DNA of 64,000 nt, taken from NCBI RefSeq assembly GCF_010119245.1, contig NZ_WNKG01000004.1, positions 1 to 64,000 of the forward strand. The letters are read 5' to 3'. The notes below the pieces were generated by a model, which did not search any database, was not told the DNA's origin, and saw only the letters and a list, made by a program, of their open reading frames with translations. A program made the translations under genes and the position numbers. Numbering within the stretch: the stretch's first letter is position 1; each line of letters starts with the position of its first letter. Of this stretch, positions 51,864 through 62,405 are shown in pieces. Source of the stretch: Cyclobacterium salsum (GTDB lineage: Bacteria; Bacteroidota; Bacteroidia; Cytophagales; Cyclobacteriaceae).

Positions 51864-54800
51864 ATGAAAAATAAACTTTTACACCAACTGTGGATGTTTA
51901 CGAAAAATTTTCTGTTTGGATTGCTAATCCAATGCATTGCATTTACAACGTTGATGGCCAACGATGGAAATGCCCAGTTAAGGGTTATCAACGAGGTGTT
52001 CGTTGAAGTTGGCTTCGAAAAAGCCAGGCTCCGCCAGGTTTTCCAGGTTCTGGAAAATAAAACCGGTTATAATTTTGTCTACAGCAATAAAGAATTCAAT
52101 CAAAACACCAGGGTAACCATCCCTGGGAAAAAGCAAACGTTATTAGATCTACTTACTGATATTGCCCGACAGACGGGGCTTCAGTTTAAGCAAGTAAATA
52201 ATAACATTAACGTCAAAAGATCTAATTACAGCAATAGCTCTGCTACAACGGAGCTCGAAATCCCTGTACCCGTATCCGGTACGGTGACGACCGCTGATGA
52301 TGGTACCACCCTGCCCGGTGTAAATGTGACCATCAAAGGAACAACTACAGGCACCGTGACGGATGTGGATGGGAATTTTACACTAGATGTTCCGGACGGC
52401 GATGCGGTATTGGTTTTCAGCTTTGTTGGATTCATTACTGAAGAGGTAGTAGTAGGTAATCAGTCTACAATAAATATAGAGTTAGAGCCTGATGTAACAG
52501 CCTTGGGTGAGGTAATTGTGGTTGGTTTTGGAGAGCGTAGGGTAAAAGATCTAACTGGATCGATTAGCACGGTGGGAGCAGCGGCTATCGAAAAAACCAA
52601 TATGGTATCTCCCCAATTTGCCCTACAGGGAAATGCAACCGGCGTTAGAGTGGTCAATGCCAGTGGGGATCCAAATGAAGCACCAAAAATATACGTTAGA
52701 GGAATAGGCACATGGAATGGTGATGCCCAGCCTTTGTATGTGGTGGATGGGCAAATATGGGAGCCCGCCAGAGCAGGAAACGAAGATTTGATAGGTGGTG
52801 CAGGCAGGAGTACTCCCCCCAATATATTCAACCTGATCAATCCCAATGATATTGAAACCATATCTGTCTTAAAGGATGCTTCTGCTGCCGCAATCTATGG
52901 AAGCAGAGGTGCCAACGGCGTAGTGTTGATCACGACAAAAAAAGGGCAAAAAGGAGAGCCAATTATCGAATTCAATTCAAATTTCGGTGTCCAAAATTCC
53001 CCAAGATTTGATATGTTGAATACAGCGCAGTATGTGGACATTACCCGGGAAATGTATGCCAATAACCTGAATCCGGATATTTCTATAGAACAAAACCTGT
53101 ATGGCAGAAATGACCCCAGCCAGGCGATTAGATTAACCAGTTTCAGCCCACAATTTGATCCAGAAAGCCCTTATTATATCAATGATCCTACCACTTACGA
53201 CTGGCAGGAAGAACTGGTAAGGTCAAATGCCTTAAATCAATCCTATGATTTAAAAGTTTCCGGAGCCAATGACAGGATAGATTATTATGTTTCTGTTGGT
53301 TACCTGGACCAAGAAGGGATACTTTGGGGAAATGACTATAAAAGATACACAGCTGCCGTAAATTTAAATGTCCAAGTAAAGGATTGGTGGAAAGTTGGAA
53401 TCAATTATAAATACACCAGGCAAGAGGCTGATTTAAATGACCGTGGGAAACTGACGGATTATGCAGCTGCAGCTCCCTGGCAGCCGCTTAGGGACCCCAA
53501 TAATCAATATGGTTTTGCTCCTGTCATTGATCCTTTTTTATTTGGAGATTCATGGCAGCCAGCAAAATTGTATGGGCAGGGTTCGAGGGCTAATTATCTG
53601 GCCCTTGGCACACTTAATTACCAGGGGTTTGATTTGGACAGGAATATGGGGCAATTATTTACCGAATTTACCCCTATAGAGGGCCTTACCCTTCGAGGAA
53701 GTTTAAACCTTGATTATACCAAACAAGTAAGATATGGTTTAAATGCATTTTCCAGAGCCAATTTATTTTTACCTACTGGAATAAACCCCAGAGAGGTAGC
53801 GCCGAATGCACCCAATAGCTTAGGTAGTTTTGAAAGCAGGGGCAATAACATCATCAACTACCAGACGGATTTTACAGCGACTTATGATCGATTAATTGCT
53901 TCCAAGCATCGTATTACCTTAACGGGAGCTGTTCAGGATCAACGGCATTATTTACACAATGTAAACCTTTCCTCCTCAAATTTGAACAACCTTGTGGAAA
54001 ACCCAAAAAAGAACGGATATGGCAATGACCTCGAAAACAACAGCAGCTTTACCGGTTGGGGACAGCGATTTTGGTTTGGTCTGGTGGGACGTTTGAATTA
54101 TATCTACGACTCAAAATATTATTTTGACTTTTCCTATCGGCGAGATGCCAGTAATGGATTCGCAGAAGATTATCGTTGGGGAAATTTTTATTCGGTTTCA
54201 GGAGCCTGGCGAATCAGTAAGGAGGATTTTATGAACAATGTCTCATTTATTAACGATTTAAAAATCAGAGGTGGCTGGGGAGAGGCTGGCAATGACCAGG
54301 CGGCAGTGGGTCAGTACGCTTTCTTATCAGGTGCTAATCTCGGGCTGTCCTCCTACCGATGGGGTTCAGGCAATGGTGATCCTCTTGGGAATTTGAATTT
54401 AGGAGGGGTGGTTGCAGATTTTCCCAATGCCTCATTATCATGGGAAGTCGTGACTACAAGTACTATCGCCGTCGATGCGCTGCTGTTCAACAACAAGATC
54501 AATTTAACAGCTGAACTGTTTAACAGGGCCACGAGCAATATTTTGCAGCGGGTAAATTTGCCATTAACAGTTGGCACCAATAATCCACTATTCAATATAG
54601 GTAAGCTGGAAAATCGTGGGCTGGATTTATTGGTAGGTTTCAATGATCAGGTATTCGATTTTACCTATGGTATTTCGACAAATATCAGTTTCCTCACCAA
54701 TGAGGTCACCCGATTGTATCAGGATCAACCCCTTTCAACAGGGTTTGGAAGAGTAGAGGTAGGAAGATCGGTGGGCCATATCTGGGGTTATAAACAAGGC

Positions 54801-55472
54801 GGTATTTTCCAAACTCAGGAGGAAGTGGATGCTTATTTTGAGGAGTATGATGAGGAAATTGTGGGCAATTCTGATTTCGTTGCACCGGGAGATATGTATT
54901 TTGTGGACGTATATGGAAACCCTACTGAAGAGGAAAGGTTCTACAGCACTACCCCGGATGGCACAATTAATTCCTTTGATCAAACTGAAATAGGTAACAC
55001 TATTCCGGGTGTCACTTATGGAATTAACCTGAATGCCGGTTGGAAAGGTCTCGACTTTTCCATGAACTTTTATGGAGAAGGTAAAGTGGATAAGATCAAC
55101 GCTGTACGCCGAACCTTCGAAGGAATGAGTGGAGCTGGGGCCACCTACTTTGCGACCACCCTCAATCGCTGGACCCCAACCAATACGGATACTGATCTGC
55201 CTAGGGCGGTGGTAAATGATCCCGCCGGAAATAACCGTTTGTCCGATCGATGGGTTGAAAGTGCCGCTTTCTTTAGGTTAAACAATTGGCAAATTGGATA
55301 TTCTCTTCCCGGATCATTGTTAGCACTGACCAAAAACAGTATCAGGTCATTGAGGATTTATGTGGGCGGGCAAAATAATCTCTATATGTTTAGATGGAGA
55401 GGTTTGGATCCTGTGAACGATGAATTTCCATTACCACGTTCATTCAATATGGGTCTCAATGCCAGTTTTTAA
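51864..55472 (+). CDS. SusC/RagA-family TonB-dependent transporter with STN domain
   Basis: A 1202-residue outer-membrane transporter. After the signal sequence, residues about 45-115 form an STN (secretin/TonB short N-terminal) domain (FEKARLRQVFQVLENKTGYN, LLDLLTDIARQTGLQF). A carboxypeptidase-like regulatory domain follows at about 138-215 (VSGTVTTADDGTTLPGVNV, DVDGNFTLDVPDG), with the TonB-box-like VIVVGFGERR. The plug has ISVLKDASAAAIYGSRGANG, and a 22-strand barrel ends PLPRSFNMGLNASF. It imports oligosaccharides with the SusD-like lipoprotein encoded next. The STN domain points to signalling through FecR. Confidence 0.96.
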   Translation: MKNKLLHQLWMFTKNFLFGLLIQCIAFTTLMANDGNAQLRVINEVFVEVGFEKARLRQVFQVLENKTGYNFVYSNKEFNQNTRVTIPGKKQTLLDLLTDIARQTGLQFKQVNNNINVKRSNYSNSSATTELEIPVPVSGTVTTADDGTTLPGVNVTIKGTTTGTVTDVDGNFTLDVPDGDAVLVFSFVGFITEEVVVGNQSTINIELEPDVTALGEVIVVGFGERRVKDLTGSISTVGAAAIEKTNMVSPQFALQGNATGVRVVNASGDPNEAPKIYVRGIGTWNGDAQPLYVVDGQIWEPARAGNEDLIGGAGRSTPPNIFNLINPNDIETISVLKDASAAAIYGSRGANGVVLITTKKGQKGEPIIEFNSNFGVQNSPRFDMLNTAQYVDITREMYANNLNPDISIEQNLYGRNDPSQAIRLTSFSPQFDPESPYYINDPTTYDWQEELVRSNALNQSYDLKVSGANDRIDYYVSVGYLDQEGILWGNDYKRYTAAVNLNVQVKDWWKVGINYKYTRQEADLNDRGKLTDYAAAAPWQPLRDPNNQYGFAPVIDPFLFGDSWQPAKLYGQGSRANYLALGTLNYQGFDLDRNMGQLFTEFTPIEGLTLRGSLNLDYTKQVRYGLNAFSRANLFLPTGINPREVAPNAPNSLGSFESRGNNIINYQTDFTATYDRLIASKHRITLTGAVQDQRHYLHNVNLSSSNLNNLVENPKKNGYGNDLENNSSFTGWGQRFWFGLVGRLNYIYDSKYYFDFSYRRDASNGFAEDYRWGNFYSVSGAWRISKEDFMNNVSFINDLKIRGGWGEAGNDQAAVGQYAFLSGANLGLSSYRWGSGNGDPLGNLNLGGVVADFPNASLSWEVVTTSTIAVDALLFNNKINLTAELFNRATSNILQRVNLPLTVGTNNPLFNIGKLENRGLDLLVGFNDQVFDFTYGISTNISFLTNEVTRLYQDQPLSTGFGRVEVGRSVGHIWGYKQGGIFQTQEEVDAYFEEYDEEIVGNSDFVAPGDMYFVDVYGNPTEEERFYSTTPDGTINSFDQTEIGNTIPGVTYGINLNAGWKGLDFSMNFYGEGKVDKINAVRRTFEGMSGAGATYFATTLNRWTPTNTDTDLPRAVVNDPAGNNRLSDRWVESAAFFRLNNWQIGYSLPGSLLALTKNSIRSLRIYVGGQNNLYMFRWRGLDPVNDEFPLPRSFNMGLNASF

Positions 55473-55497
55473 TCAAAAAAATTCAACCTCCACTGTT

Positions 55498-57111
55498 ATG
55501 AAAATAAGTATTTTAAATTCGATAAAAGCCAATAGTTATAAATTATTATTTCTTATTTGCACAATTCCTGCAGGATTTGGATGTAACCCCGATCTGGTAG
55601 GTGAGCCTCCCATGGGAAGGACAGAGGAAACCTATTTCAATAACGCCACAGAGTTTAGAACCAAATTGGTAAGCGTATATGCATCCCTATATGATCATTA
55701 CCATTTTGCAGCACCGTCCACCAACTTTAATGGTTGGATTACGGGTACCTATTTGTTACCAGGTGATGACTTAACCGAAAACCTGGCGGCAAGAACAGGC
55801 GTGGAACTCTTTGACGGAAGTTTGAATCCAACAAACACGCAAGTAGGCTTTTCTTTTCAATCTTGCTATAAAACCGTGGCCCGTGCCAATGTAATCCTTG
55901 ACAAAATTAGAAATAAGGATATTTCAGGAATGGATGATCCAGAGGAAATAGCTATGATGGAAGGAGAAGCTCTGTTTTTGAGGGCTTATGTCTACTTTAA
56001 GCTATTCAATGTATTTGGGGGTGTGCCGATAGTCAGAGAGCGGATACAATTGGAATCTGAAACCAATACACCTCGTAGTACCCCGAATGAAGTAATCACC
56101 CAGGTCATTGACGATGCCCGTGCCGCGATACCGTTTTTACCGGAAAGCTGGCCTGAAAATTATGCAGGGAGGGCAACCAAAAATTCCGCCAGGGGATTAT
56201 TGGCTAAAGCCTTGGTATTTAGGGCAAATTACAACAATGATGAATCGGCTGATTTGCAAGAAGCGTTAACCATATTCAATGGCATTACCGCTTCATTGGT
56301 TCCTGATTTTATCGATAACTTCAGTGCTTTTACAGAGAACAACCAAGAATCATTATTTGAAATTCAAGCCGGGCAAGCTAGTGCTATAAGTAACCTGATT
56401 CTTCACAATGATGGCGCTTGGCGGGGCGTTGAAAACCTCACTGTATACAGAGGTTATATGATGGAAGCAGGCGGAAGAGGCGACTTTAATGATGCCTCTG
56501 CCACAAAATTTCTTATTACAGATAAGTTGAGAAATGGTTTTGGTAATGATCCGCGCCTCAGCGTTTTTTCCAATGCAGACGATGGTTTTGATGGACTAAT
56601 TTTTCAAAAGTATAATAAACCTGACGGGGTAAATGAACTTACGCCTCCCCATGGGGGCTCGGCAAACAACGAACGGGTGCTTAGGTATGCAGATCTTAAA
56701 TTAATTGCAGCGGAAGCTGCAATTAAAACCGGCGATGCAACGGCTGCCATCAATCATATCAATGAGGTAAGAACCCGGGCCAGGAATTGGGCAGGGGAAT
56801 CGGGATATGGGGATGGCATTAATCCTGCAAATTATCCAACAAGCGAAACCAGTGAAACCACCATTATGCAGTGGATCATGGACGAACGCTTTGTGGAATT
56901 GGCAGGTGAGGGCCAGCGTTGGTGGGACCTCAAGCGCTGGCATGCTTCAGGGGACATGGACCTGACCGGATGGGATGGAAGTGAAGCTAATTTCAGTACC
57001 GCTCTGGTCTCCCCTGTGCAGTTTGATGTGAACAAACACCTGCTTTTCCCCTTACCTCAAGCCGAAATCGAAAGAAATTCGGCCATAACCGAAAACAATC
57101 CCGGTTATTAA
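55498..57111 (+). CDS. SusD/RagB-family outer-membrane lipoprotein
   Basis: A 537-residue lipoprotein that sits on the SusC barrel and captures glycans. The start at 55498, 25 bases after the susC stop, gives a signal with lipobox IPAGFGCN. Longer readings overlap susC and are not signal-like. The SusD core shows TPR-like helices (GEALFLRAYVYFKLFNVFGG, ARGLLAKALVFRANYN). The C-terminal region has the family motif WWDLKRWHASGD, ending LFPLPQAEIERNSAITENNP. Ligand cannot be read from sequence. A strong terminator follows immediately. Confidence 0.95.
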   Translation: MKISILNSIKANSYKLLFLICTIPAGFGCNPDLVGEPPMGRTEETYFNNATEFRTKLVSVYASLYDHYHFAAPSTNFNGWITGTYLLPGDDLTENLAARTGVELFDGSLNPTNTQVGFSFQSCYKTVARANVILDKIRNKDISGMDDPEEIAMMEGEALFLRAYVYFKLFNVFGGVPIVRERIQLESETNTPRSTPNEVITQVIDDARAAIPFLPESWPENYAGRATKNSARGLLAKALVFRANYNNDESADLQEALTIFNGITASLVPDFIDNFSAFTENNQESLFEIQAGQASAISNLILHNDGAWRGVENLTVYRGYMMEAGGRGDFNDASATKFLITDKLRNGFGNDPRLSVFSNADDGFDGLIFQKYNKPDGVNELTPPHGGSANNERVLRYADLKLIAAEAAIKTGDATAAINHINEVRTRARNWAGESGYGDGINPANYPTSETSETTIMQWIMDERFVELAGEGQRWWDLKRWHASGDMDLTGWDGSEANFSTALVSPVQFDVNKHLLFPLPQAEIERNSAITENNPGY

Positions 57112-57125
57112 TTGCTGATCTATTT

Positions 57126-57163
57126 GCGGACCATGAAATCACATGGTCCGCATCTATTTTTTT
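57126..57163 (+). terminator. Rho-independent terminator after susD
   Basis: A perfect 10-bp GC-rich stem GCGGACCATG (57126-57135) / CATGGTCCGC (57142-57151), loop AAATCA, then a T-rich tract with seven consecutive T. It lies between susD and the glycosidase gene, so the latter is either read through at reduced level or has its own promoter. Confidence 0.92.
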
Positions 57164-57241
57164 ACTTTTGTCCTAAACCTATAGCATGACAAGTGCAAAT
57201 AGAACGTTTCCTGCTGTTTCCACCTTATAATTATAATCCTG

Positions 57242-59431
57242 ATGAAATTTCAGCCTCCCCTTTTTTTAATCCTTTATTTTATTTGCCTCAGCAATGCAAA
57301 TAGCCAGGATACGGTATGGTTCCCATTTCAACCGCAGAACTACTATCAAACCGACAACCTGGATCTCACCGATTGGCTGGATGCACCTGCAGGAAAACAC
57401 GGGTTTGTGCAAATGAAAGGCAATGACCTGGTCTTTGAAAATGGGCAGCCGATCAAATTCTGGGGCACCAACATCAATGGCAGCAATCCATTTTCATCAC
57501 ACGAAAAGGCCGATGAATGGGGAAGGTTTTTAGCAAAATATGGCATCAATGGCGTACGGTTTCACAAATTTACCTGGGAAGCCACAGATGATCACCAATC
57601 CACCCAAATCAAACCTGAGAAATGGGAGCAATTCGATTATTTCAGCCAGGCCCTGCGTCAGAAAGGAATTTATTATGGCTGGTCTCCCATTTATGGACAC
57701 CGGATCAAACCGGCGGATAGCACCCGGGTTTTGGCTTACAATGAAGTAGTTAATACTGATTTCCCATGGGCACACCTAAATGGATCCACTGCCTCATTGG
57801 TCAATTTTGCCGAGGATTTGCAGGCGCTTAATATAGAGCTGCTGGTTAACATGCTCAACCATAGAAACCCCCATACTGGCCTTCGCTATGCCGATGATCC
57901 TGCACTGGCCTTTGTGGAATTCCAAAACGAAGACAATATTTTCTGGGGCGCTATTGAAAAAACCCTGGAACAAACCCCTACTTACAGGGCCTTGCTTTGC
58001 CAGAAATTTTCCACCTGGTTACAGGCAAAATACGGTACGCATGAAAAATTAAGACGGGCCTGGAATGGTGAAGGAATTTCAGAAGGAGAACATCTGGAGA
58101 AAAAAAATATCTATCCCCATCCCAACCATGGGTTTTTCAGTCATGAATACCAGCAAGCCATCATTGAAAAAAGACCCGTAAAACAACATGTATTGGACAA
58201 ACTGAATTTCCTTTTTGAGGAGCAGGCAAAATTTTACCAAAAGTTCCAGAAAGCAGTAAGGGATACTGGCTACAAAGGCACCATTGTGGCCAGTTGTTGG
58301 CAGGCGGGAACCGGACTTTCGCATTTGTATAACCTGTATGCCGACTATCAGGTGGGAATGATCGATCGACACAATTACTTTGGAGGAGGCACCGGGCATA
58401 ACCTCCGGGCCGGAGAAATGTCTAATACCGCTATGGTATCCAAAATTGGCTCCGGATTATTAGGAACGGGCTTGCAACAGGTGAGCGGCAGACCTTTTGC
58501 GCTTTCAGAATGGATGAGCCTAATTCCTTCGGAATGGACAGCAGAAAGTTCTCCGATCATTGCTGCATACGGAATGGGGCTTCAGGGATGGGATGCCTCT
58601 TTTAGCTTTGCCATAGACCAACCCTCCTATACCCCCACCATTCAAACACCTCCCTGGGGAGGAGTCTATAACGTAACTTCCCCCACTCAATTGGCATTAT
58701 ACCCAGCATTGGCCATGATGATTTATCGCAAAGACCTTATGGAAGGGGAAACCATCGTAGATCGGAAGGTTAATTTTGAAGCGTTGAATGCAGGGTCGAA
58801 TTTTTTTGACGAAACGGTAGTGCAAGATCATGACCGAAAAGTTTTAAATACCCCTTTTCCCCTGGAAGCAATGGCGGCTGGCAAAGTCACCCTCACATTT
58901 ACTCCTGAAAATCTCCCTGATGAAATAGGTAGTTTGGATGTTTTCAAACAAAATAACGGGATCGTTTCCAATACGGGCCAACTTTATTGGACTGAGGAAG
59001 ACAATGGGCATTTTACCATCAATACAGCTGGCACCAAGGGGCTGGTTGGTTTTGCCAAAAACCAAAAAATTGACCTGGGTTCATTCAGTATACAAACCGA
59101 AAACGAGTTTGCCATTGTTCTACTGAGCAGCATGAATCCCTCCAAAGGACTCGAAGAAGCGGAAAGTATACTGGTCACCACCATCGCCCGCGCAAAGAAC
59201 TCAGGCATGAAATACAATGAAGAAAAAACGGAATTGATTACTCCGGGAGAAGCCCCTTTATTGATCGAAGCGGTAAATGTAGCCATCAACCTACCCGATG
59301 ACCGTGATTTTACCGTACATGTGCTAGACCACACCGGTAACCGAACAGGAAAAACCTTGCCCTCAACAAGCAACAGTATTAAGATCGATGGAAAAGAAAC
59401 CAAGGCCATTTACTACGAAATAGTTTTCTGA
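57242..59431 (+). CDS. Secreted clan GH-A-like glycoside hydrolase
   Basis: A 729-residue secreted enzyme with a signal peptide (LFLILYFICLSNANSQ). Residues about 50-430 resemble a TIM-barrel of GH5/GH42-like clan GH-A enzymes: PIKFWGTNINGSN, KYGINGVRFHKF, the probable acid/base Glu230 in FVEFQNEDN and the probable nucleophile Glu422 in FALSEWM. The C-terminal 250 residues are beta-rich, perhaps accessory domains (EEADNGHFTI-type strands). The exact family and substrate are not certain. Its place after susC/susD suggests it degrades the imported glycan. A terminator separates it from susD. Confidence 0.8.
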   Translation: MKFQPPLFLILYFICLSNANSQDTVWFPFQPQNYYQTDNLDLTDWLDAPAGKHGFVQMKGNDLVFENGQPIKFWGTNINGSNPFSSHEKADEWGRFLAKYGINGVRFHKFTWEATDDHQSTQIKPEKWEQFDYFSQALRQKGIYYGWSPIYGHRIKPADSTRVLAYNEVVNTDFPWAHLNGSTASLVNFAEDLQALNIELLVNMLNHRNPHTGLRYADDPALAFVEFQNEDNIFWGAIEKTLEQTPTYRALLCQKFSTWLQAKYGTHEKLRRAWNGEGISEGEHLEKKNIYPHPNHGFFSHEYQQAIIEKRPVKQHVLDKLNFLFEEQAKFYQKFQKAVRDTGYKGTIVASCWQAGTGLSHLYNLYADYQVGMIDRHNYFGGGTGHNLRAGEMSNTAMVSKIGSGLLGTGLQQVSGRPFALSEWMSLIPSEWTAESSPIIAAYGMGLQGWDASFSFAIDQPSYTPTIQTPPWGGVYNVTSPTQLALYPALAMMIYRKDLMEGETIVDRKVNFEALNAGSNFFDETVVQDHDRKVLNTPFPLEAMAAGKVTLTFTPENLPDEIGSLDVFKQNNGIVSNTGQLYWTEEDNGHFTINTAGTKGLVGFAKNQKIDLGSFSIQTENEFAIVLLSSMNPSKGLEEAESILVTTIARAKNSGMKYNEEKTELITPGEAPLLIEAVNVAINLPDDRDFTVHVLDHTGNRTGKTLPSTSNSIKIDGKETKAIYYEIVF

Positions 59432-59629
59432 TTTGTTTATTTCTTTTTCAATCGGGATTAGGAAATGGCTTCCGGACAATAGTGCCCCGGAAAATTTGCC
59501 ACTGGAAAGCAAAAGGGGTTGGATAAAAGATTTTTGGAAAGCGGAATCAACGATGGATTTTAGAATGTTCAGAAGGTATTCTTTTTCCATCGGAAAATAC
59601 TGCAATCCTACTGATTCCCTCTAACCTAC

Positions 59630-62083
59630 TTATTTCCAAACAAAATCACCCGTTTCCACACCCCAGTCATTGCCAAAAAAACCGGAAGCCACCACCGCCT
59701 CGTATTCGTTTGAAAATACCTCTGTTCCAATTACCGTCAGATCGGGAAAAGCGGTACCCGCCATAAAATACTGGTTGGCATGGACCGCCTTAAAGCCCTT
59801 TAGCCCGGTTCCTGCCACCACGCCTACCGAGGCAATATCGCTGTCCGGTCGTGGTTGAATAAAATAACACCCCCAGCCATCGCCGGTCAATACTCGATCC
59901 CCTACCTTCATTGCTCCATTGGAAACCTGAACCGGGCTTTCCCCCAGCAAGGCTTTCCAGGCTTGGTTGGTATCTGCATTTCCATAAAGGATCACCCCCC
60001 TGTCGGCATATTTTTCCGGTGAAAACTGCTTGTCCGATACCATTTCTATAGAGCCATTTCCCCGATAGCTAAAGGTTTCGGCATCGTACCGTGCCTTGTA
60101 AAAATTCCAATCGTTTTCTGCTTTACCTCCCTGGGTGCCGTACACGAAAACTACTTGGTGACGAAACGCATCTTTGAAGTATCCATACCGATGCGGGCCT
60201 TTTTTCTCCAGCCCGGGTAGGTCACCGAGCTCCCAGGCTCCGCTATCGTTGCGAGCCAGGACTAATTTAGAAACGGACTGCTCCAGGACTAGCTTACTAT
60301 CATCCAATTGAATGGACAACGGAAAGGCCAGGCCCGCCATACTTACATCCAATCGCAGGACGGCAACATTCTCCGTTACACCTGAAAGGGATACGGAATC
60401 CTCTCCAATATCCAGCTCCACATGGCTGAGTTGGTAGGGATGCGTTTGCTGGTAGATTGTCAGCCAGTTGGAGCTGGAGGAAACCCCCGGACTGGCGGTG
60501 TAAAATTCCAGGCTGCGCACTTCTTCCGGTTTGGGGAGCGCATGACTTTTTAAAAAGTCAAACAGGGGCGGCCAATCGGCCGAATGATTTCCGTACCAAT
60601 GCCCCCCGTCCGGGTATTCGTAGTAAGCAAAATCCGGGTGAAAATCCGCCAGAACCTGCTTCATCTGCCGGGCATGACGCACCGGAACCACCTGGTCGTC
60701 ATTGCCATGGTTGATATAAACGCCAAAATGTAGGTAATTTCGACTCAGAAGGCGGGTACGCTGCGTATTACCAGCCCTTTCAAACATTCGCTCCGTGGCC
60801 GTGCCTACTTTTCGTGTATGTTCTATCCAGTCATGAAGTTCCGCATAACCGGCACAGGGCCCAATGGCTGCCCAATAGTCAGGGTAAGTCGCTCCCAGGT
60901 ACCAACTGGCATGCCCTCCCATGGAATGGCCGGTGAGGTATATTTTTTGAGGATCGGGCTGAAAGAGTTCCTTTCCAATTTCCAGTACTTCCAGGGCATC
61001 CAACCGACCCCAGTCCTCCCAGGCAAAGCCAAATGGCCCTCGGTTGGTGGGAGCTATTATATGTCCCCAATCCTTGGGAGTGTAGACCGCAGCCTGACCT
61101 CTGGCCTCTACCCCTGCCCCATGGGTAGAAAAGATGAGCGCAGGCTTTATTTCTTCCGGCACCTTGCCGGGCTGGACGGAATAATACTGAACACTACCGT
61201 CAATTCCGCTAATAAAGGTCCGGTCATGTATACTATCAAAAGGCCGGTTTTTCAGCGTCAAGGTCAGCGAATTCAATTTTTTCCCGGAGGCTGAAAGGAG
61301 ATTTACCTGTACCTCCACTTGCTCGTCCTGTACACCCTGCAACTCAGGTATCCGGAATGGAACGCTCCTGGAAGTCAGCTTTTCAATGGTCGGTACTGGG
61401 GTACTCATTTTTTCCATGCCCTTAACGATGCTCTCTACCCGATAGCCGGTAGCCGCTTTTTCGGTCCCATTGATGACTTTTATTCCCGCCCATTTAAATC
61501 CTTTTTCTTCCCACACCAGATCCGGCAGGGTCAGTTGATCAGGGCTCAACTGTAAGGGCGATTCCGGAGCGTAAAGAGAGGCCCTTATTTCCGGATTTCT
61601 GCCACTTGTCAAATAAAACGAATTCAGCCCTTTTTTCAGCTTTACAGGATGCTTGGTGGTTCCAAAGCCAAAGTGGTCCCCTTCCCGGGGCACTCCATTG
61701 ATATAGGCTTTCCCATGGCCGGAGGCATCAAAAATCACAACCTTTTCAGCAGGGCTGGTGTATTCCAGGTAAAGGCCTCCGGAAGCAAGTAGGTCGTGCT
61801 TGAAAAGGCCGTTCTCATCCGCTGAAATGGCTTCCCAATTGACTCCAGAATCACCTTTTTGATCCGCTGGCTGAATCGATTGGTCTGCCAGCAGCAGCGG
61901 AATGACTGGATCGGTAGGGAATTCGCTGCGGGCATAGCGGGGGTATTTTACCGGAGCGCCAAAGCCTGTCACCCACCCTTCTGTAATTACAATTTGATCA
62001 GTGTTGGTTTGTGCCCGGATGCCGGAAAATAGTCCGGATAGTAAAATCAGGAACAGTAAAGGGACTAGGGGTTGCTTGCGCAT
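59630..62083 (-). CDS. Secreted S9/esterase-like alpha/beta hydrolase with accessory domains
   Basis: An 817-residue exported protein (signal LLFLILLSGLFSGIRAQ). Residues about 1-300 are beta-rich accessory domains, with a PA14/sugar-binding-like look. The hydrolase core follows, with oxyanion region LIFSTHGAGVEARGQ, nucleophile Ser387 in LTGHSMGGHASWYLG, acid in INHGNDDQVVPVRHA and base His in YPDGGHWYG. A further 250 residues are beta-rich. The layout fits prolyl-oligopeptidase-type or carbohydrate-esterase-type enzymes of glycan loci. It is convergent with the glycosidase. It probably removes ester decorations from the same glycan; that is inference. Confidence 0.75.
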   Translation of the reverse strand: MRKQPLVPLLFLILLSGLFSGIRAQTNTDQIVITEGWVTGFGAPVKYPRYARSEFPTDPVIPLLLADQSIQPADQKGDSGVNWEAISADENGLFKHDLLASGGLYLEYTSPAEKVVIFDASGHGKAYINGVPREGDHFGFGTTKHPVKLKKGLNSFYLTSGRNPEIRASLYAPESPLQLSPDQLTLPDLVWEEKGFKWAGIKVINGTEKAATGYRVESIVKGMEKMSTPVPTIEKLTSRSVPFRIPELQGVQDEQVEVQVNLLSASGKKLNSLTLTLKNRPFDSIHDRTFISGIDGSVQYYSVQPGKVPEEIKPALIFSTHGAGVEARGQAAVYTPKDWGHIIAPTNRGPFGFAWEDWGRLDALEVLEIGKELFQPDPQKIYLTGHSMGGHASWYLGATYPDYWAAIGPCAGYAELHDWIEHTRKVGTATERMFERAGNTQRTRLLSRNYLHFGVYINHGNDDQVVPVRHARQMKQVLADFHPDFAYYEYPDGGHWYGNHSADWPPLFDFLKSHALPKPEEVRSLEFYTASPGVSSSSNWLTIYQQTHPYQLSHVELDIGEDSVSLSGVTENVAVLRLDVSMAGLAFPLSIQLDDSKLVLEQSVSKLVLARNDSGAWELGDLPGLEKKGPHRYGYFKDAFRHQVVFVYGTQGGKAENDWNFYKARYDAETFSYRGNGSIEMVSDKQFSPEKYADRGVILYGNADTNQAWKALLGESPVQVSNGAMKVGDRVLTGDGWGCYFIQPRPDSDIASVGVVAGTGLKGFKAVHANQYFMAGTAFPDLTVIGTEVFSNEYEAVVASGFFGNDWGVETGDFVWK

Positions 62084-62220
62084 GCAAATTTATGGTTGAA
62101 GTGGAAAGGCAACTGGAAATGGTCCTCCAAAACCTGTATTTGTTAAAACAGGTCAAATAACGACATTTTCAATTAGAAAAAGCACCTGTTTATTAAATTA
62201 ATACATCTAAATGACCTTTT

Positions 62221-62240
62221 GTGGTGACAAATTTCACCAC
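62221..62240. promoter_or_regulatory. Inverted repeat GTGGTGA-N6-TCACCAC
   Basis: A perfect 7-bp inverted repeat with a 6-base spacer (GTGGTGACAAATTTCACCAC). It lies about 135 bases upstream of the S9-like hydrolase gene, in the 320-base gap before the frameshifted lipoprotein gene. The form suits an operator for a dimeric regulator or an mRNA hairpin. Nothing else was seen in this gap. Confidence 0.4.
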
Positions 62241-62405
62241 TTCTGGCAAAATTTTATCTACTATTACTTTTATAGCGTTGACCTTTCACCTTCTGATCTT
62301 GTTAAGTGCGATTAAAACCGCCACCAAGATCCCGAAGCGCTAAAAAAAATGTATCGTTACGTGACTTAGGTTGGCACCCTCTGTTGCTGCTTTAGATACG
62401 GATAA

